A DNA stretch of 64,000 bases from positions 983,536 to 1,047,535 of the forward strand of contig NZ_CP089291.1 of NCBI RefSeq assembly GCF_022818495.1, written 5' to 3'. The position numbers and the translations under genes are program-made. This stretch comes from Fodinisporobacter ferrooxydans. GTDB lineage: Bacteria > Bacillota > Bacilli > Tumebacillales > MYW30-H2. Of this stretch, positions 1-7,494 are shown piece after piece (positions within the stretch are counted from its first letter, which is position 1; every line of letters begins with the position of its first letter). The notes beneath the pieces are model-generated. The model was not told the DNA's origin and searched no databases. It worked only from the letters and a program-made list of their open reading frames with translations.

Positions 1-164
1 AACTCACCGACAATGTTGGTAACCGTGGGGGGAGTCAAATTTGTCAATTTGGCGATCTCTGCACGCGGAATCGGCCCTTGTGTGCGAATAACAGAGAGAA
101 TTGCAGAACGATTGATCTGTTTCATCAATTGTGCATTGCCTGCAAGAATGGTCGAGCCCGCCAT
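1..164 (-). CDS. ROK-family transcriptional regulator, N-terminal part (cut by window edge)
   Basis: The reverse strand starts with ATG at 164, preceded by a G-rich ribosome site (GGGGGG at about 173-178), and stays open to the window edge. The roughly 54 visible residues contain the winged-helix signature of ROK (NagC/XylR) regulators: NRSAILSVIRTQGPIPRAEI followed by a recognition helix LTPPTVTNIV. The sugar-kinase-like half lies outside the window. It is the last gene downstream of galT-galK-galE on the same strand, about 146 bp after galE. Inference: it is the galactose operon repressor. ROK regulators typically release DNA on binding a sugar. Confidence 0.85.
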   Translation of the reverse strand, partial: MAGSTILAGNAQLMKQINRSAILSVIRTQGPIPRAEIAKLTNLTPPTVTNIVGE

Positions 165-233
165 TGTCCAATCCCCCCTTTTTTCTGCAAATGCAGCCGA
201 TTGCACGGTTACAACCCATTACCGAACCGAGAC

Positions 234-256
234 GCCTGGAATGATCGAATCCAGGC
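234..256 (-). other. Intercistronic hairpin between galE and the ROK gene
   Basis: GCCTGGA (234-240) and TCCAGGC (250-256) form a perfect 7-bp stem with a 9-nt loop. No U-run follows on the transcribed strand, so this may be an mRNA-stability or partial attenuation element rather than a terminator. Confidence 0.35.
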
Positions 257-310
257 ACCTGATCGTTGATAGATGGTTCCATTCCGCTCCGGCGTGATAT
301 ATTTCCAAGA

Positions 311-1300
311 TTATTTGTCGTCATATCCCCGCGGATGGTTGCGATGCCAGTTCCATGCGTGTGCGAGAATCGTTTCCAGCTGTCCATATTGGGGCTTCCA
401 TCCCAACTCGTTTTGGGCTTGCTTGGACGAAGCGACAAGCACAGCCGGGTCGCCTGCCCTGCGCGGCGATACGACTGCGGGAATGGGATGCCCCGTGATC
501 ATGCGCGCCTTTTCAATCACTTCTTTGACGGAAAATCCTTTACCGTTGCCCAGATTGCAAATGCTGCTCGACTCGTTTTGCCGCAGGTATTCAATGGCCA
601 AAAAGTGCGCATTGGCCAAATCCATGACATGGATGTAGTCGCGGATGCATGTGCCGTCTGCTGTCGGATAATCGTCGCCGAATATCTGAATGGCTTCCCG
701 CTGTCCCAGTGCAACTTGCAAAATAATGGGGATCAAATGGCTTTCCGGCGTGTGATCTTCGCCGATGTGCCCGTCCGGATGCGCTCCTGCCGCATTAAAA
801 TAGCGCAAACACACCGATTTCAAGCCATACGCCTGGTCGCACCAGCGGAGCATCTTCTCAATGGCTAATTTTGTTTCTCCATATGGCGATGTCGGGTTTG
901 TATCGCTGCTCTCCGGAATCGGGATTTGTTTGGGTTCGCCGTATGTAGCAGCCGTTGAGGAAAAAACGATTTTTTTCACATCGTGCCCAATCATCGATTT
1001 TACAAGTGTATATGTGCCGACTACGTTATTTTGGTAGTAATGCAAGGGGATCTGTACACTTTCCCCGACTTGGGATTCTGCTGCAAAGTGTACAACTGCC
1101 TCAATTCCGTGCCCGGTAAAAATCTTGTGCAGAAGTTCTTCGTCCAAAATATTCCCTTGATAGAACGTACAGCCCGCGACAGCCTGTCTGTGGCCTTTTT
1201 GCAAACTGTCCAGCACAACCACCGTTTCTCCTTGCTGCAACAATTCTGCAACCGTATGACTGCCGATATATCCCGCTCCGCCTGTTACCAAGATTGCCAT
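311..1300 (-). CDS. galE: UDP-glucose 4-epimerase
   Basis: 329 aa, close to the usual 330-340. It interconverts UDP-galactose and UDP-glucose with bound NAD in the cytosol, as the last Leloir step. The Rossmann NAD motif GGAGYIGSH sits at residues 7-15, the short-chain dehydrogenase dyad is Tyr140 and Lys144 (PYGETK), and FSSTAATYG at about 113-121 carries the catalytic Ser/Thr. It follows galK by 48 bp in the same operon. The substrate call rests on the motifs plus the galT-galK context, which makes the GalE assignment firm. Confidence 0.96.
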   Translation of the reverse strand: MAILVTGGAGYIGSHTVAELLQQGETVVVLDSLQKGHRQAVAGCTFYQGNILDEELLHKIFTGHGIEAVVHFAAESQVGESVQIPLHYYQNNVVGTYTLVKSMIGHDVKKIVFSSTAATYGEPKQIPIPESSDTNPTSPYGETKLAIEKMLRWCDQAYGLKSVCLRYFNAAGAHPDGHIGEDHTPESHLIPIILQVALGQREAIQIFGDDYPTADGTCIRDYIHVMDLANAHFLAIEYLRQNESSSICNLGNGKGFSVKEVIEKARMITGHPIPAVVSPRRAGDPAVLVASSKQAQNELGWKPQYGQLETILAHAWNWHRNHPRGYDDK

Positions 1301-1348
1301 CGATTGTTCCTCCCAGCGTTTTTCGCTTTCTCTTTTACTACATCTCTT

Positions 1349-2539
1349 TTATTCCATCTCTTTCACTCCGTCGCCGATTCCGCAAAGATAGAAGGAAGGC
1401 GCAAGACCCGTTTTCTCCGTGTAGCGTTTGGCTACATCGATCTGAAACGCTTCCACTTGCCCGGATTCCACCAGACTGACTGTACAGCCGCCGAATCCTG
1501 CCCCCGTCATGCGCGTCCCGATGCATCCCTGCACCTGTTTTGCCACTTCATACAGCGTATCTAGCTCCACCCCGGTGACTTCATAGAGATCCCGCAAGGA
1601 ATCATGTGAAGCGATCATCAATTCGCCAAACTTCCGCAAGTCGCCCGCTTGTAATGCGCCAACCGCTTGCTTGACTCTGGCGTTTTCCTCCACGACATGC
1701 CGGACGCGTTTTTTTACATGGTGTTGCGGGATGACATGTTCGTACATTTCCAACATCTCGGGCGTTACATCCGCCAGATGCGAAATAGCAGGCAGGACTT
1801 TCTGCAATGCCGCAAGACCTTGTTCACACTCCGCCCGCCGTTCATTGTATTTGGAATCGGTCAAGCCGCGCCTTTTATTCGTATTCGTGATTACCAATTG
1901 GTATCCTGCCAGCCGCAATGGTACAAGCTCGTAGTCCAATGTGGCACATTGCAGCAAAATGGCGTGATCTTGCTTCCCCATTCCAACGGCAAACTGATCC
2001 ATGATCCCGCAATTGACGCCGACGAAATGATTTTCCGCCCGTTGGGATATTTTCACAAGGTCGACGGGGTCCAGTGATACTCCGGCAAGCGTCGAAATGG
2101 CGAGTGCCGTTACCAACTCAATGGAGGCGGAGGAGGAAAGACCTGCGCCATTGGGTATATTTCCATAGTACAACAAGTCGGCGCCAAAGGGCTCTATGCC
2201 AAGCTGCTGCAATTCCGCGATGACGCCTTTGGGATAATTCGCCCAATCATCCTCTGCTCTGTATTGCAAATCATCCGCAGCACATTCCACAGTTTCCGGA
2301 ATGTTTACAGATGCAAAGCGGATTCGACGATCCGGGCGTTTTCGAATCATCAGCCAAGTGCCCAACGTCAGCGCCGCCGGAAACACATATCCGCCGTTGT
2401 AATCGGTATGTTCTCCGATCAAATTAATCCGTCCCGGCGCAAAAAACAGCCGAACATTTGCCGGATCGCCGCCGTAGTGTTTGATAAATTCCTCTTGCAA
2501 AAACTGCCGTTCTGCTGTCTTTTGATCTGCCGGTTTCAT
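1349..2539 (-). CDS. galK: Galactokinase
   Basis: 396 aa GHMP-family kinase that phosphorylates alpha-D-galactose to galactose-1-phosphate. The galactokinase signature GRINLIGEHTDYNGG spans residues 36-50, the GHMP phosphate loop (PNGAGLSSSAS) residues 129-139, and the catalytic-Asp region (CGIMDQFAV) lies near residue 185. The start overlaps the galT stop by 4 bp (ATGA), so translation is probably coupled. Its ribosome site AAGGAG lies inside the repetitive 3' end of galT. Confidence 0.96.
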   Translation of the reverse strand: MKPADQKTAERQFLQEEFIKHYGGDPANVRLFFAPGRINLIGEHTDYNGGYVFPAALTLGTWLMIRKRPDRRIRFASVNIPETVECAADDLQYRAEDDWANYPKGVIAELQQLGIEPFGADLLYYGNIPNGAGLSSSASIELVTALAISTLAGVSLDPVDLVKISQRAENHFVGVNCGIMDQFAVGMGKQDHAILLQCATLDYELVPLRLAGYQLVITNTNKRRGLTDSKYNERRAECEQGLAALQKVLPAISHLADVTPEMLEMYEHVIPQHHVKKRVRHVVEENARVKQAVGALQAGDLRKFGELMIASHDSLRDLYEVTGVELDTLYEVAKQVQGCIGTRMTGAGFGGCTVSLVESGQVEAFQIDVAKRYTEKTGLAPSFYLCGIGDGVKEME

Positions 2540-3582
2540 TTTGCATCTCCTTGCGCATTTTTTTGGACATCACATTGGCCAGTTTTTTGGTCATTTTTTT
2601 GGGCCATATATTGGTCATTTTGTAAAAATGTTTGCAAAGCAATCCGCAGTTCTTCTGCTGTTTCTTCTACCGCGCGCGGGTTGCAGGGCGCCCATGCGGC
2701 TGTCTCCGATGATGCGTTGTATTTGATGCGATCTTTCGAACGCAGCGGCGGATAAAATTCGATGTGAAAATGATAGAATTCCTCCACAGAATCGCTGTTT
2801 ACCGGTCTTTGGTGCAATGCCATCATATAGGGAAAGGGCAGCTCAAATAACTGGTCCATGGCGCCTGTAATCTCTTTCAGGATCTCGGCAAGGCTCATTT
2901 TTTCTTCATTTGAAAAATCGGAAATTGCCGTTTTATGCTGTTTGCTAACGATAAAGACGCCATACGGATAGTCGGTAAAAAACGGAATATAGGCGGCAAA
3001 ATGGGCATTTTCCCGGATGATCCGCTGCTGAAATGCCGCTTCTTCCCGATTCATATCACAGATCAGACAGCGGCCTGTTGTTTGATGATGTCGTCCGCAT
3101 GTGTCCAGTTCCGTGCGAATCTTCAGCGGCAGGTAGGAATAGGCATAGATTTGCCCATGGGGATGCGGCATTGTGACACCGACTTCTTCCCCCCGATTTT
3201 CAAAAATCAGAATGTATTTGTGTTGCGGATCTTTTTCCAGCTCTTTGAATCGGTCTGTCCACAAATCAATCAGTTGGGTGATGTGGCTGACAGACAACTG
3301 TGGCAATGTGGCATGATGATCGGGAGAATACAGGATCACTTCACATGCTCCGTATGCTTCCTTTGTTTTGTATAGACCGCTTCCCACCGGATCGGGAACG
3401 GGAGGATGATTCGACAGCGCCGGGAAATCGTTGTCATATTTGTAAACCGTATATTCTTCCGGCACTTTCCCGGAACCCGGACAAAACGGGCAGTAGTCTT
3501 TGGGCATTTGCGGCCGATTTTGCCGATGGGACGCGACCATTGTCCAGTCATCCAGCAACGGATTATAGCGCAACTCCGCCAT
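2536..3582 (-). CDS. galT: Galactose-1-phosphate uridylyltransferase
   Basis: 348 aa HIT-superfamily enzyme that swaps UMP between UDP-glucose and galactose-1-phosphate. Motifs: Zn-binding CPFC at residues 31-34 and the active-site HPHGQ at 140-144, whose second His is the uridylylated nucleophile. First gene of the galT-galK-galE-ROK unit. Odd: the last 28 or so residues are a low-complexity Q/N/D/K tail (QNDQYMAQKNDQKTGQ and so on) encoded by degenerate tandem copies of a unit like ATGnCCAAAAAA. The tail lies past the conserved domain and also houses the galK ribosome site. Confidence 0.95.
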   Translation of the reverse strand: MAELRYNPLLDDWTMVASHRQNRPQMPKDYCPFCPGSGKVPEEYTVYKYDNDFPALSNHPPVPDPVGSGLYKTKEAYGACEVILYSPDHHATLPQLSVSHITQLIDLWTDRFKELEKDPQHKYILIFENRGEEVGVTMPHPHGQIYAYSYLPLKIRTELDTCGRHHQTTGRCLICDMNREEAAFQQRIIRENAHFAAYIPFFTDYPYGVFIVSKQHKTAISDFSNEEKMSLAEILKEITGAMDQLFELPFPYMMALHQRPVNSDSVEEFYHFHIEFYPPLRSKDRIKYNASSETAAWAPCNPRAVEETAEELRIALQTFLQNDQYMAQKNDQKTGQCDVQKNAQGDAK

Positions 3583-3701
3583 GTTTTAACCCCCTCGTAA
3601 AATATGCATATTGTGTATTGCGTGATGCGTTGGTTCGTTGGTTCGTAATGCGTAGTACGTTACGCTGCATGCAACTTGCCATATGCCACGAGAAAACTTT
3701 A

Positions 3702-3757
3702 TTAATTATTTTAATTAAGTATAATGCAAGTATACTATAATGATGGCTTGGTTACAA
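3702..3757 (-). promoter_or_regulatory. galT promoter with candidate ROK operator
   Basis: On the reverse strand TTGTAA (3757-3752), a 17-bp spacer and TATACT (3734-3729) fit a SigA promoter about 140 bp before galT. Just downstream, around the expected start site, is a perfect inverted repeat TTAATTATTTTAATTAA (3702-3718; 7-bp arms, 3-bp spacer). Its position would let a bound repressor block initiation. The link to the ROK gene of this operon is inferred. The rest of 3583-3955 shows no gene. Confidence 0.6.
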
Positions 3758-3955
3758 TTGATGTTCCACATTAAAATTGCAATTGTCTGACAAAATCTCA
3801 TAGTTATCGAGTAAATACGTCAAATACGTTGGAACGCTAATACTGGAACTTGCGGGTTTGGATTGCTACAATAATGGAAGTCGAATCGACCGTCGCAGTC
3901 CGATTGACAGTTTCAGTCCCATCAGCGATGGAACAATTTCAGAGGCGGGGATTTC

Positions 3956-4606
3956 ATGCAATGCATTATACTTGCAGGCGGACAAAGCAGGCGAATGGGC
4001 CAACCGAAAGCGTTTCTGCCGTACAAAAACAAAACAATCCTGGAAGCGATCATTGATCAGCTGCGGGAAGTTTGTACACATCTGATCATTGTTACAAGCG
4101 ACCAATTGTATGACAAAGCCGGAGAAATCATTCAGAGTGCTTATGATTTACCGGCAGCCATTTCTGTCGTTGCAGATGTTCCGGAATATACAGGAGCGGG
4201 TCCGCTTGCAGGAATATTTTCCGGCATGAGTACTGCTGAAACCCAATATGTAAAGGAAGCTTGGAACGAGGAAGCCAAGCCAGAAGACGAGCTGTTTTTT
4301 GTCATCGCTTGCGATATGCCATATATATGCTTGCCACTGCTGGAACGCATGAGGAAGATGGCGGCAGAGCATGTGGAGTATGATGCCGTCATGATTGAGA
4401 AACAACCGTTCCACGCCATTTACCGCCGCCGCATTGTATCGGATTTGCGCCATTGCCTTGATCGACGGCAATTGCGAATGAACGACCTGCTGCAGAAAAT
4501 TCATGCAGTCGAAATCCCTATGTCAGAATTGCCGCATATGGCACAGATCGCCTTTACCAATATCAATACACCTGAAGATTATCGGACGTTGCAACAACGT
4601 ACGTAA
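3956..4606 (+). CDS. mobA: Molybdenum cofactor guanylyltransferase (MobA-type)
   Basis: 216 aa, slightly longer than the typical 195-200. MobA joins GMP to molybdopterin to form the bis-MGD cofactor. The N-terminal nucleotide-binding signature LAGGQSRRMGQPKAFLPY is at residues 6-23, followed by GPLAGIFSG and the metal-binding ACDMPY near residue 120. The start has a GAGGCGGGG ribosome site 6 nt upstream. No other molybdopterin gene lies in the window, so the related NTP-transferase MocA cannot be excluded, although the LAGG-RMG pattern fits MobA best. Confidence 0.8.
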   Translation: MQCIILAGGQSRRMGQPKAFLPYKNKTILEAIIDQLREVCTHLIIVTSDQLYDKAGEIIQSAYDLPAAISVVADVPEYTGAGPLAGIFSGMSTAETQYVKEAWNEEAKPEDELFFVIACDMPYICLPLLERMRKMAAEHVEYDAVMIEKQPFHAIYRRRIVSDLRHCLDRRQLRMNDLLQKIHAVEIPMSELPHMAQIAFTNINTPEDYRTLQQRT

Positions 4607-4671
4607 TGGTATATCAGTCATCCCGCCGACTCGGGAATCCGCATCGACTCAGGCAATCCCAGCCATTGATT

Positions 4672-5058
4672 TTAATTGTTCATTTCCGGCGACTCTCCGC
4701 CATGTTTGGGGCCCGGCTGATCCGCATGCTCTCCGTGAATCGGCACTTTGCGATCGCTAAATACAGGATTTTCATCTTGAAAGCGGCTGACCACATGCTG
4801 GTCCACTTCCCACGGGGATGATTTTCCGATTTTCTGATCCAGATATACGGAAGCGCCATAGGGTCCATCCGGGAACTCCTCGACTTGTATATCTTTTGTA
4901 ACCGTCTGTACATCCACAAGCTCTTCATGGTCTGTATACAACTCCGGCTTATCGGCTAAATCCGCACTCTCGCGAATTTGGCTTTTCGCTTTCTTGATGC
5001 CCATTTCTTCCGATTTTTGTTTTTGCTGATACCACTTGGATTGCTTTATCTGATCCAT
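4672..5058 (-). CDS. Hypothetical acidic/charged small protein
   Basis: 128 aa from the ATG at 5058 (MDQIKQSKWYQQKQKSEEMG...); the frame is open 22 codons further but that extension has no ribosome site. Hydrophilic with no membrane segment or signal peptide. It has a Lys/Glu-rich N-terminus and a C-terminal part with Gly/Pro/His (HGEHADQPGPKHGG). I do not recognise a family. It ends convergent with mobA 66 bp away. Codon use looks native. It may be a small cytosolic or spore-associated protein, but nothing in the sequence proves this. Confidence 0.55.
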   Translation of the reverse strand: MDQIKQSKWYQQKQKSEEMGIKKAKSQIRESADLADKPELYTDHEELVDVQTVTKDIQVEEFPDGPYGASVYLDQKIGKSSPWEVDQHVVSRFQDENPVFSDRKVPIHGEHADQPGPKHGGESPEMNN

Positions 5059-5274
5059 ACACACAACACCCGCTTTCCCATTTGTTTCTTCCCTGTTACT
5101 TTTCCCTACAGCGCTTGCTCTCATGCGCGGGCGGATGCTATCAATGTCGAAGTTTACAAATATTTGAATGTAATATTTGAATGTATAGTGAACCAGTGAT
5201 CAAGATACTCGAAGTGTTGTATAATAAATAAAATCTCTTTATTTCTGTTTAAAAAAGAAATCAAGGTGTATATA

Positions 5275-5798
5275 ATGACTAGACAGATGCTATTTCACGG
5301 TACTATCGAACCGTACGCAATCGATATTTTATCCAAAAATAAAATTCAATTTTCTCAAGGAGAGAAACACTATCTTGGTAGAGGGCTTTATGTATACGAG
5401 GATCCATATCACGCTCACGTTTGGGCGATTAATAAAGCTAGATTTGAATGTTCTTATCATGTCAAAGACCTTCGTTCATATTCACAAACAGGAAACGGAT
5501 ATACTCACACGTTTTTCTAATGAGAAAGATACAAATCGAAACATTACACGACATTTTCGAACAGAAAAACAATATTGCTTAAAGTGAGTGTTCAAAAAGT
5601 GGTCAAGTAAGACACAAGGAGTGCGAAGTCGAAGCACGAAAAGGCGACGGAGTGTACGTGTTTGGTACATGAGTAAGCCTTTGGGGGATTCGACAAAGCA
5701 ATCCGCCGTGGAGTTTTGACTACTTTTTGAACATCCTCTTAAAAGATATTCATTTAATACAGAAAGTCACTCTTTGGGAGGGTGATAGCGATGAATAA
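5275..5798 (+). pseudogene. ADP-ribosyltransferase-like gene broken by a frameshift and a MITE insertion
   Basis: ATG 5275 has an AAGGTG ribosome site. The first 63 residues (MLFHGT...ILSKNKIQFSQGE...YLGRGLYVYEDPYHAHVWA) resemble the N-terminal half of small ART-fold proteins of the DUF3990 kind (FHGT, G-x-G-x-Y, Ala-x-x-Trp-Ala). The frame stops at 5520, but a one-base shift near 5463 (caaag) opens another frame (KTFVHIHKQETDIL...) that runs to the element at 5584. Removing the element and one 5-bp target duplicate (5584-5743) lets this frame continue to ...LWEGDSDE-stop at 5798, overlapping the next gene by 8 bp. Without the lesions the protein would be about 120 aa. The ART assignment is a weak pattern match; the two lesions are seen directly. 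Confidence 0.6.
5584..5738 (+). mobile_element. MITE-like element, copy 1 (155 bp)
   Basis: Terminal inverted repeats GTGAGTGTTCAAAAAG and CTTTTTGAACATCCTC bound a 155-bp non-coding unit. It is flanked by a perfect 5-bp duplication TTAAA (5579-5583 and 5739-5743). The sequence is nearly identical to 29307-29461. Internally it can fold: TGTAC/GTACA nested within AAAGGC/GCCTTT. No transposase is encoded, so it would need one in trans. Confidence 0.88.
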
Positions 5799-5988
5799 AC
5801 ATAAAAAATGGAATACTATAATCGATAATTACTTTGACGATATCACTGTAGATCAATTCATTGAAGATTCCAGAAAAGCCGGAATTATTCTTAAACAGCA
5901 ACCCGGAGTTAAAAAAGGAAAAATTTTACGTATAACGACTGGAAATAAAAAATTTCGTCAATCAAATAATAAAGTAAATCATAAATGA
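5791..5988 (+). CDS. Small basic protein, downstream partner of the broken ART-like gene
   Basis: 65 aa from ATG 5791, chosen over the in-frame GTG three codons earlier because GGGAGGG lies 7 nt upstream. Lys/Asn-rich, predicted pI high, no membrane segment; contains NYFDDITVDQFIEDSRKAG in the N-terminal half and a basic tail. No family recognised. Its start overlaps by 8 bp the reconstructed end of the preceding pseudogene, which suggests the two were translationally coupled, as in toxin-antitoxin or effector-immunity pairs. That functional reading is inference only. The gene itself looks intact. Confidence 0.55.
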   Translation: MNKHKKWNTIIDNYFDDITVDQFIEDSRKAGIILKQQPGVKKGKILRITTGNKKFRQSNNKVNHK

Positions 5989-6068
5989 ATGATTTTTGTC
6001 GTCTGAATACTTTCCCCCTCACGAATCCATACTCTATAAAGAATCAAATGAAGGAAAGGGTGGAATCC

Positions 6069-6323
6069 ATGCTCGATCCACAACAATTATACTTAGTCGC
6101 CGCAAAAAAGGATGCACAAGGGAATGTTGTCGCTTTCCGGACGAATCACGGGGATGTGTTCAGTTACGCACAAGCACTGGAATTTGCAAAGCAAGGAAGA
6201 ATTGCTGAAGTTGAGGTATACAATGTCAACGGAAAAGAAGTGCTGCGCGCCGAGGATGACGGCATCGAAGGAAATGATTTGAATGACTTGCCGGAGTTTG
6301 ATCAAATTTTGTCCGACAGCTAA
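6069..6323 (+). CDS. DUF3892-like protein
   Basis: 84 aa. Start chosen at ATG 6069, which has AAGGAAAGGGTGG just upstream; the frame is open 28 codons further but those codons look non-coding. The sequence has the DUF3892 pattern: a strand (LYLVAAKKDAQGNVVAFRTN), a Ser/Ala helix (YAQALEFAKQGRIAEVEVY) and an acidic end (LRAEDDGIEGNDLNDLPEF). DUF3892 proteins are small, cytosolic and of unknown function, common in bacilli. It is followed by a strong terminator at 6372-6420. Confidence 0.7.
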   Translation: MLDPQQLYLVAAKKDAQGNVVAFRTNHGDVFSYAQALEFAKQGRIAEVEVYNVNGKEVLRAEDDGIEGNDLNDLPEFDQILSDS

Positions 6324-6371
6324 CTCGCCCCGATTCAAGTTTTACTTTGTAAAAGATAGGGACAAATATGA

Positions 6372-6420
6372 AAAAAGCGTTCCGCCACCATTTTATCTCT
6401 TTGGCAACGGGACGCTTTTT
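6372..6420. terminator. Bidirectional terminator after the DUF3892 gene
   Basis: AAAAAGCGTTCCG (6372-6384) pairs with CGGGACGCTTTTT (6408-6420), giving a stem with one G-T type mismatch and U-runs on both strands. It serves the rightward gene before it. Confidence 0.8.
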
Positions 6421-6465
6421 CTTGCTTTTCTTTCTATTGTATAATTTCGCTTTTGTATGAATTTT

Positions 6466-6518
6466 TGCTTCGACTTCGCACTCCTTGTACCTTATTTAAC
6501 CACTTTTTGAACTCGCAC
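6466..6518 (-). mobile_element. Half copy of the MITE-like element (left end only)
   Basis: Read on the reverse strand from 6518, the sequence GTGCGAGTTCAAAAAGTGG... matches the first ~50 bp of the 155-bp element, including ACAAGGAGTGCGAAGTCGAAGCA, and then stops matching. The right end is missing. It begins directly after the stop codon of the HesB-like gene, and the 5 bp before it (TGTAA) fit the A/T-rich pattern of the other target sites. Confidence 0.75.
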
Positions 6519-6803
6519 TTACACATGAAATACAATTTCATCTTTCGCCCGATCATAGTCAACCGTTAAATCCGAATCGTTCAAATACCACATATCATCT
6601 GTTTCGATAAAAAAGAGAATGCCGGAAGATGTTGCGCTAATCCCGATTTCGCGGGGATGTTCCTTGGCAATCCCCAATGAGAATCCGGATTGCACCGTGC
6701 CGCACCCACCGTAACGGGCAAAAATGCGGACACCTTCCCCATCTTTCACATGCATTTCATCCCGAAACCAACTGACTGCCGCATCTGTGACTATAAGCTT
6801 CAT
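6519..6803 (-). CDS. HesB/YneR-like iron-sulfur-fold protein
   Basis: 94 aa, the usual size of the YneR branch of the HesB/IscA fold. It starts at ATG 6803 with TGAGGTG 6 nt upstream. MKLIVTDAAVSWFRDEM leads into the beta-rich core with RIFARYGGCGTVQSGFSLG. Only one Cys (GGCG) is present instead of the three of IscA-type cluster carriers, so classical [Fe-S] scaffolding is doubtful. The cellular role of YneR proteins is not established. Its 3' end abuts the half MITE, and it lies downstream of the terminator of the 5S unit, so it needs its own promoter. Confidence 0.78.
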   Translation of the reverse strand: MKLIVTDAAVSWFRDEMHVKDGEGVRIFARYGGCGTVQSGFSLGIAKEHPREIGISATSSGILFFIETDDMWYLNDSDLTVDYDRAKDEIVFHV

Positions 6804-6851
6804 AAATTCACCTCATGGCTGATAAAGAAGTTGTTTCTCTCAAAGGCAGTG

Positions 6852-6891
6852 AAAAATAAAAAAGCCATCCTGACGACTGCAGAATAGCTTT
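6852..6891 (-). terminator. Terminator of the 5S rRNA unit
   Basis: On the reverse strand AAAGCTATTCTG (6891-6880) pairs with CAGGATGGCTTT (6872-6861), with two mismatches, followed by TTTATTTTT. It lies 8 nt past the 5S 3' end. Confidence 0.85.
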
Positions 6892-6898
6892 GAAAGTG

Positions 6899-7015
6899 CC
6901 TGGCAATGTCCTACTCTCCCAGGAGCCTGCGCTCCAAGTACCATTGGCGCTGGAGGGCTTAACGGTCGTGTTCGGTATGGAAACGAGTGTGTCCCCTCCG
7001 CCATCACCACCAGAC
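6899..7015 (-). rRNA. rrf: 5S ribosomal RNA (orphan copy)
   Basis: About 117 nt on the reverse strand, containing the conserved 5S blocks CCATACCGAACACG, TTAAGC and GAGAGTAGGAC. Helix I forms between GTCTGG (7015-7010) and CCAGGC at the 3' end. There is no 16S, 23S or tRNA sequence upstream, so this is not the tail of a local rRNA operon. It has its own promoter (7023-7051) and terminator (6852-6891), forming a one-gene unit. Confidence 0.93.
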
Positions 7016-7022
7016 AATTGCT

Positions 7023-7051
7023 ATTATAGTACCAGGCTTATCAAATGTCAA
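7023..7051 (-). promoter_or_regulatory. Consensus SigA promoter of the orphan 5S gene
   Basis: TTGACA (7051-7046), exactly 17 bp, then TATAAT (7028-7023) on the reverse strand: perfect in both boxes and in spacing. The predicted start, 7-8 nt downstream of the -10, falls at about 7015, the first base of mature 5S. Confidence 0.9.
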
Positions 7052-7292
7052 CACGCATTTTGATACGAGCTTTTTGGATGCCTACGATCATTTCAAATTT
7101 CAAAGCCTTTATTGCAGGAACGTTTCATGGATTGGATGATCGTTATTTGCAACTTATATTCTTTTGTTTTTTAGCCATGCTGTATATAGCAGTGTGATAT
7201 AATAAAGTTCGGCTTTATAACCATTCGAGCAAATAATAAGAAATTTGGGATCTTCGGATTTTGTGGTGAAATGGACAAGAACCACTAGACAG

Positions 7293-7336
7293 AAACCGCA
7301 TAAATACTCGTAATATCAAGTATTTATGCGGTTTTT
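7293..7336. terminator. Strong hairpin terminator downstream of helD
   Basis: A perfect 16-bp stem (AAACCGCATAAATACT with its complement) around a 10-nt loop, with GGTTTTTC on the plus strand and GGTTTCTG on the minus strand. Confidence 0.75.
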
Positions 7337-7389
7337 CAAAAGGATTATTATTCAACTTACGCCCCCTTTTTAGTTCAAGAACAGTTTCG

Positions 7390-7407
7390 TTACTTGTGGT
7401 ACGGTTC
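7390..7407 (+). repeat. 18-bp direct repeat, left copy
   Basis: TTACTTGTGGTACGGTTC here is identical to 13342-13359, in the same orientation and 5,952 bp away. A related palindromic form lies at 10228-10254. The two exact copies bracket helD, the protease pair and the DUF262 gene. Confidence 0.7.
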
Positions 7408-7494
7408 TCTGTTCCATTTATCAGGCGAATTTTAGAGGTTCCTTTTGGGTGCCTTGTCTTCATTGAAGTTAAAGCCGCTTCTGCCAACCGTGCT

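Larger units (their letters stand above)
7052..7494. other. Gene-free interval between the 5S promoter and helD
   Basis: It holds a strong 16-bp perfect hairpin (7293-7308 with 7319-7334), which probably terminates helD transcripts coming from the right (U-rich TTTCTGT on that strand; a better T-run on the plus strand). It also holds one copy of an 18-bp repeat at 7390-7407. No convincing gene: the open frame at 7215-7487 is built across the hairpin. Confidence 0.6.

Noticed and set aside
4-438. 144-aa reverse-strand frame at the window start
   Set aside because: A shadow of galE and its downstream spacer; the ROK N-terminus in another frame has the domain signature and a ribosome site.
6808-7017. 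69-aa open frame
   Set aside because: It lies across the 5S rRNA gene.
7215-7487. 90-aa open frame
   Set aside because: It runs through a perfect 16-bp terminator hairpin and has no ribosome site or family resemblance.
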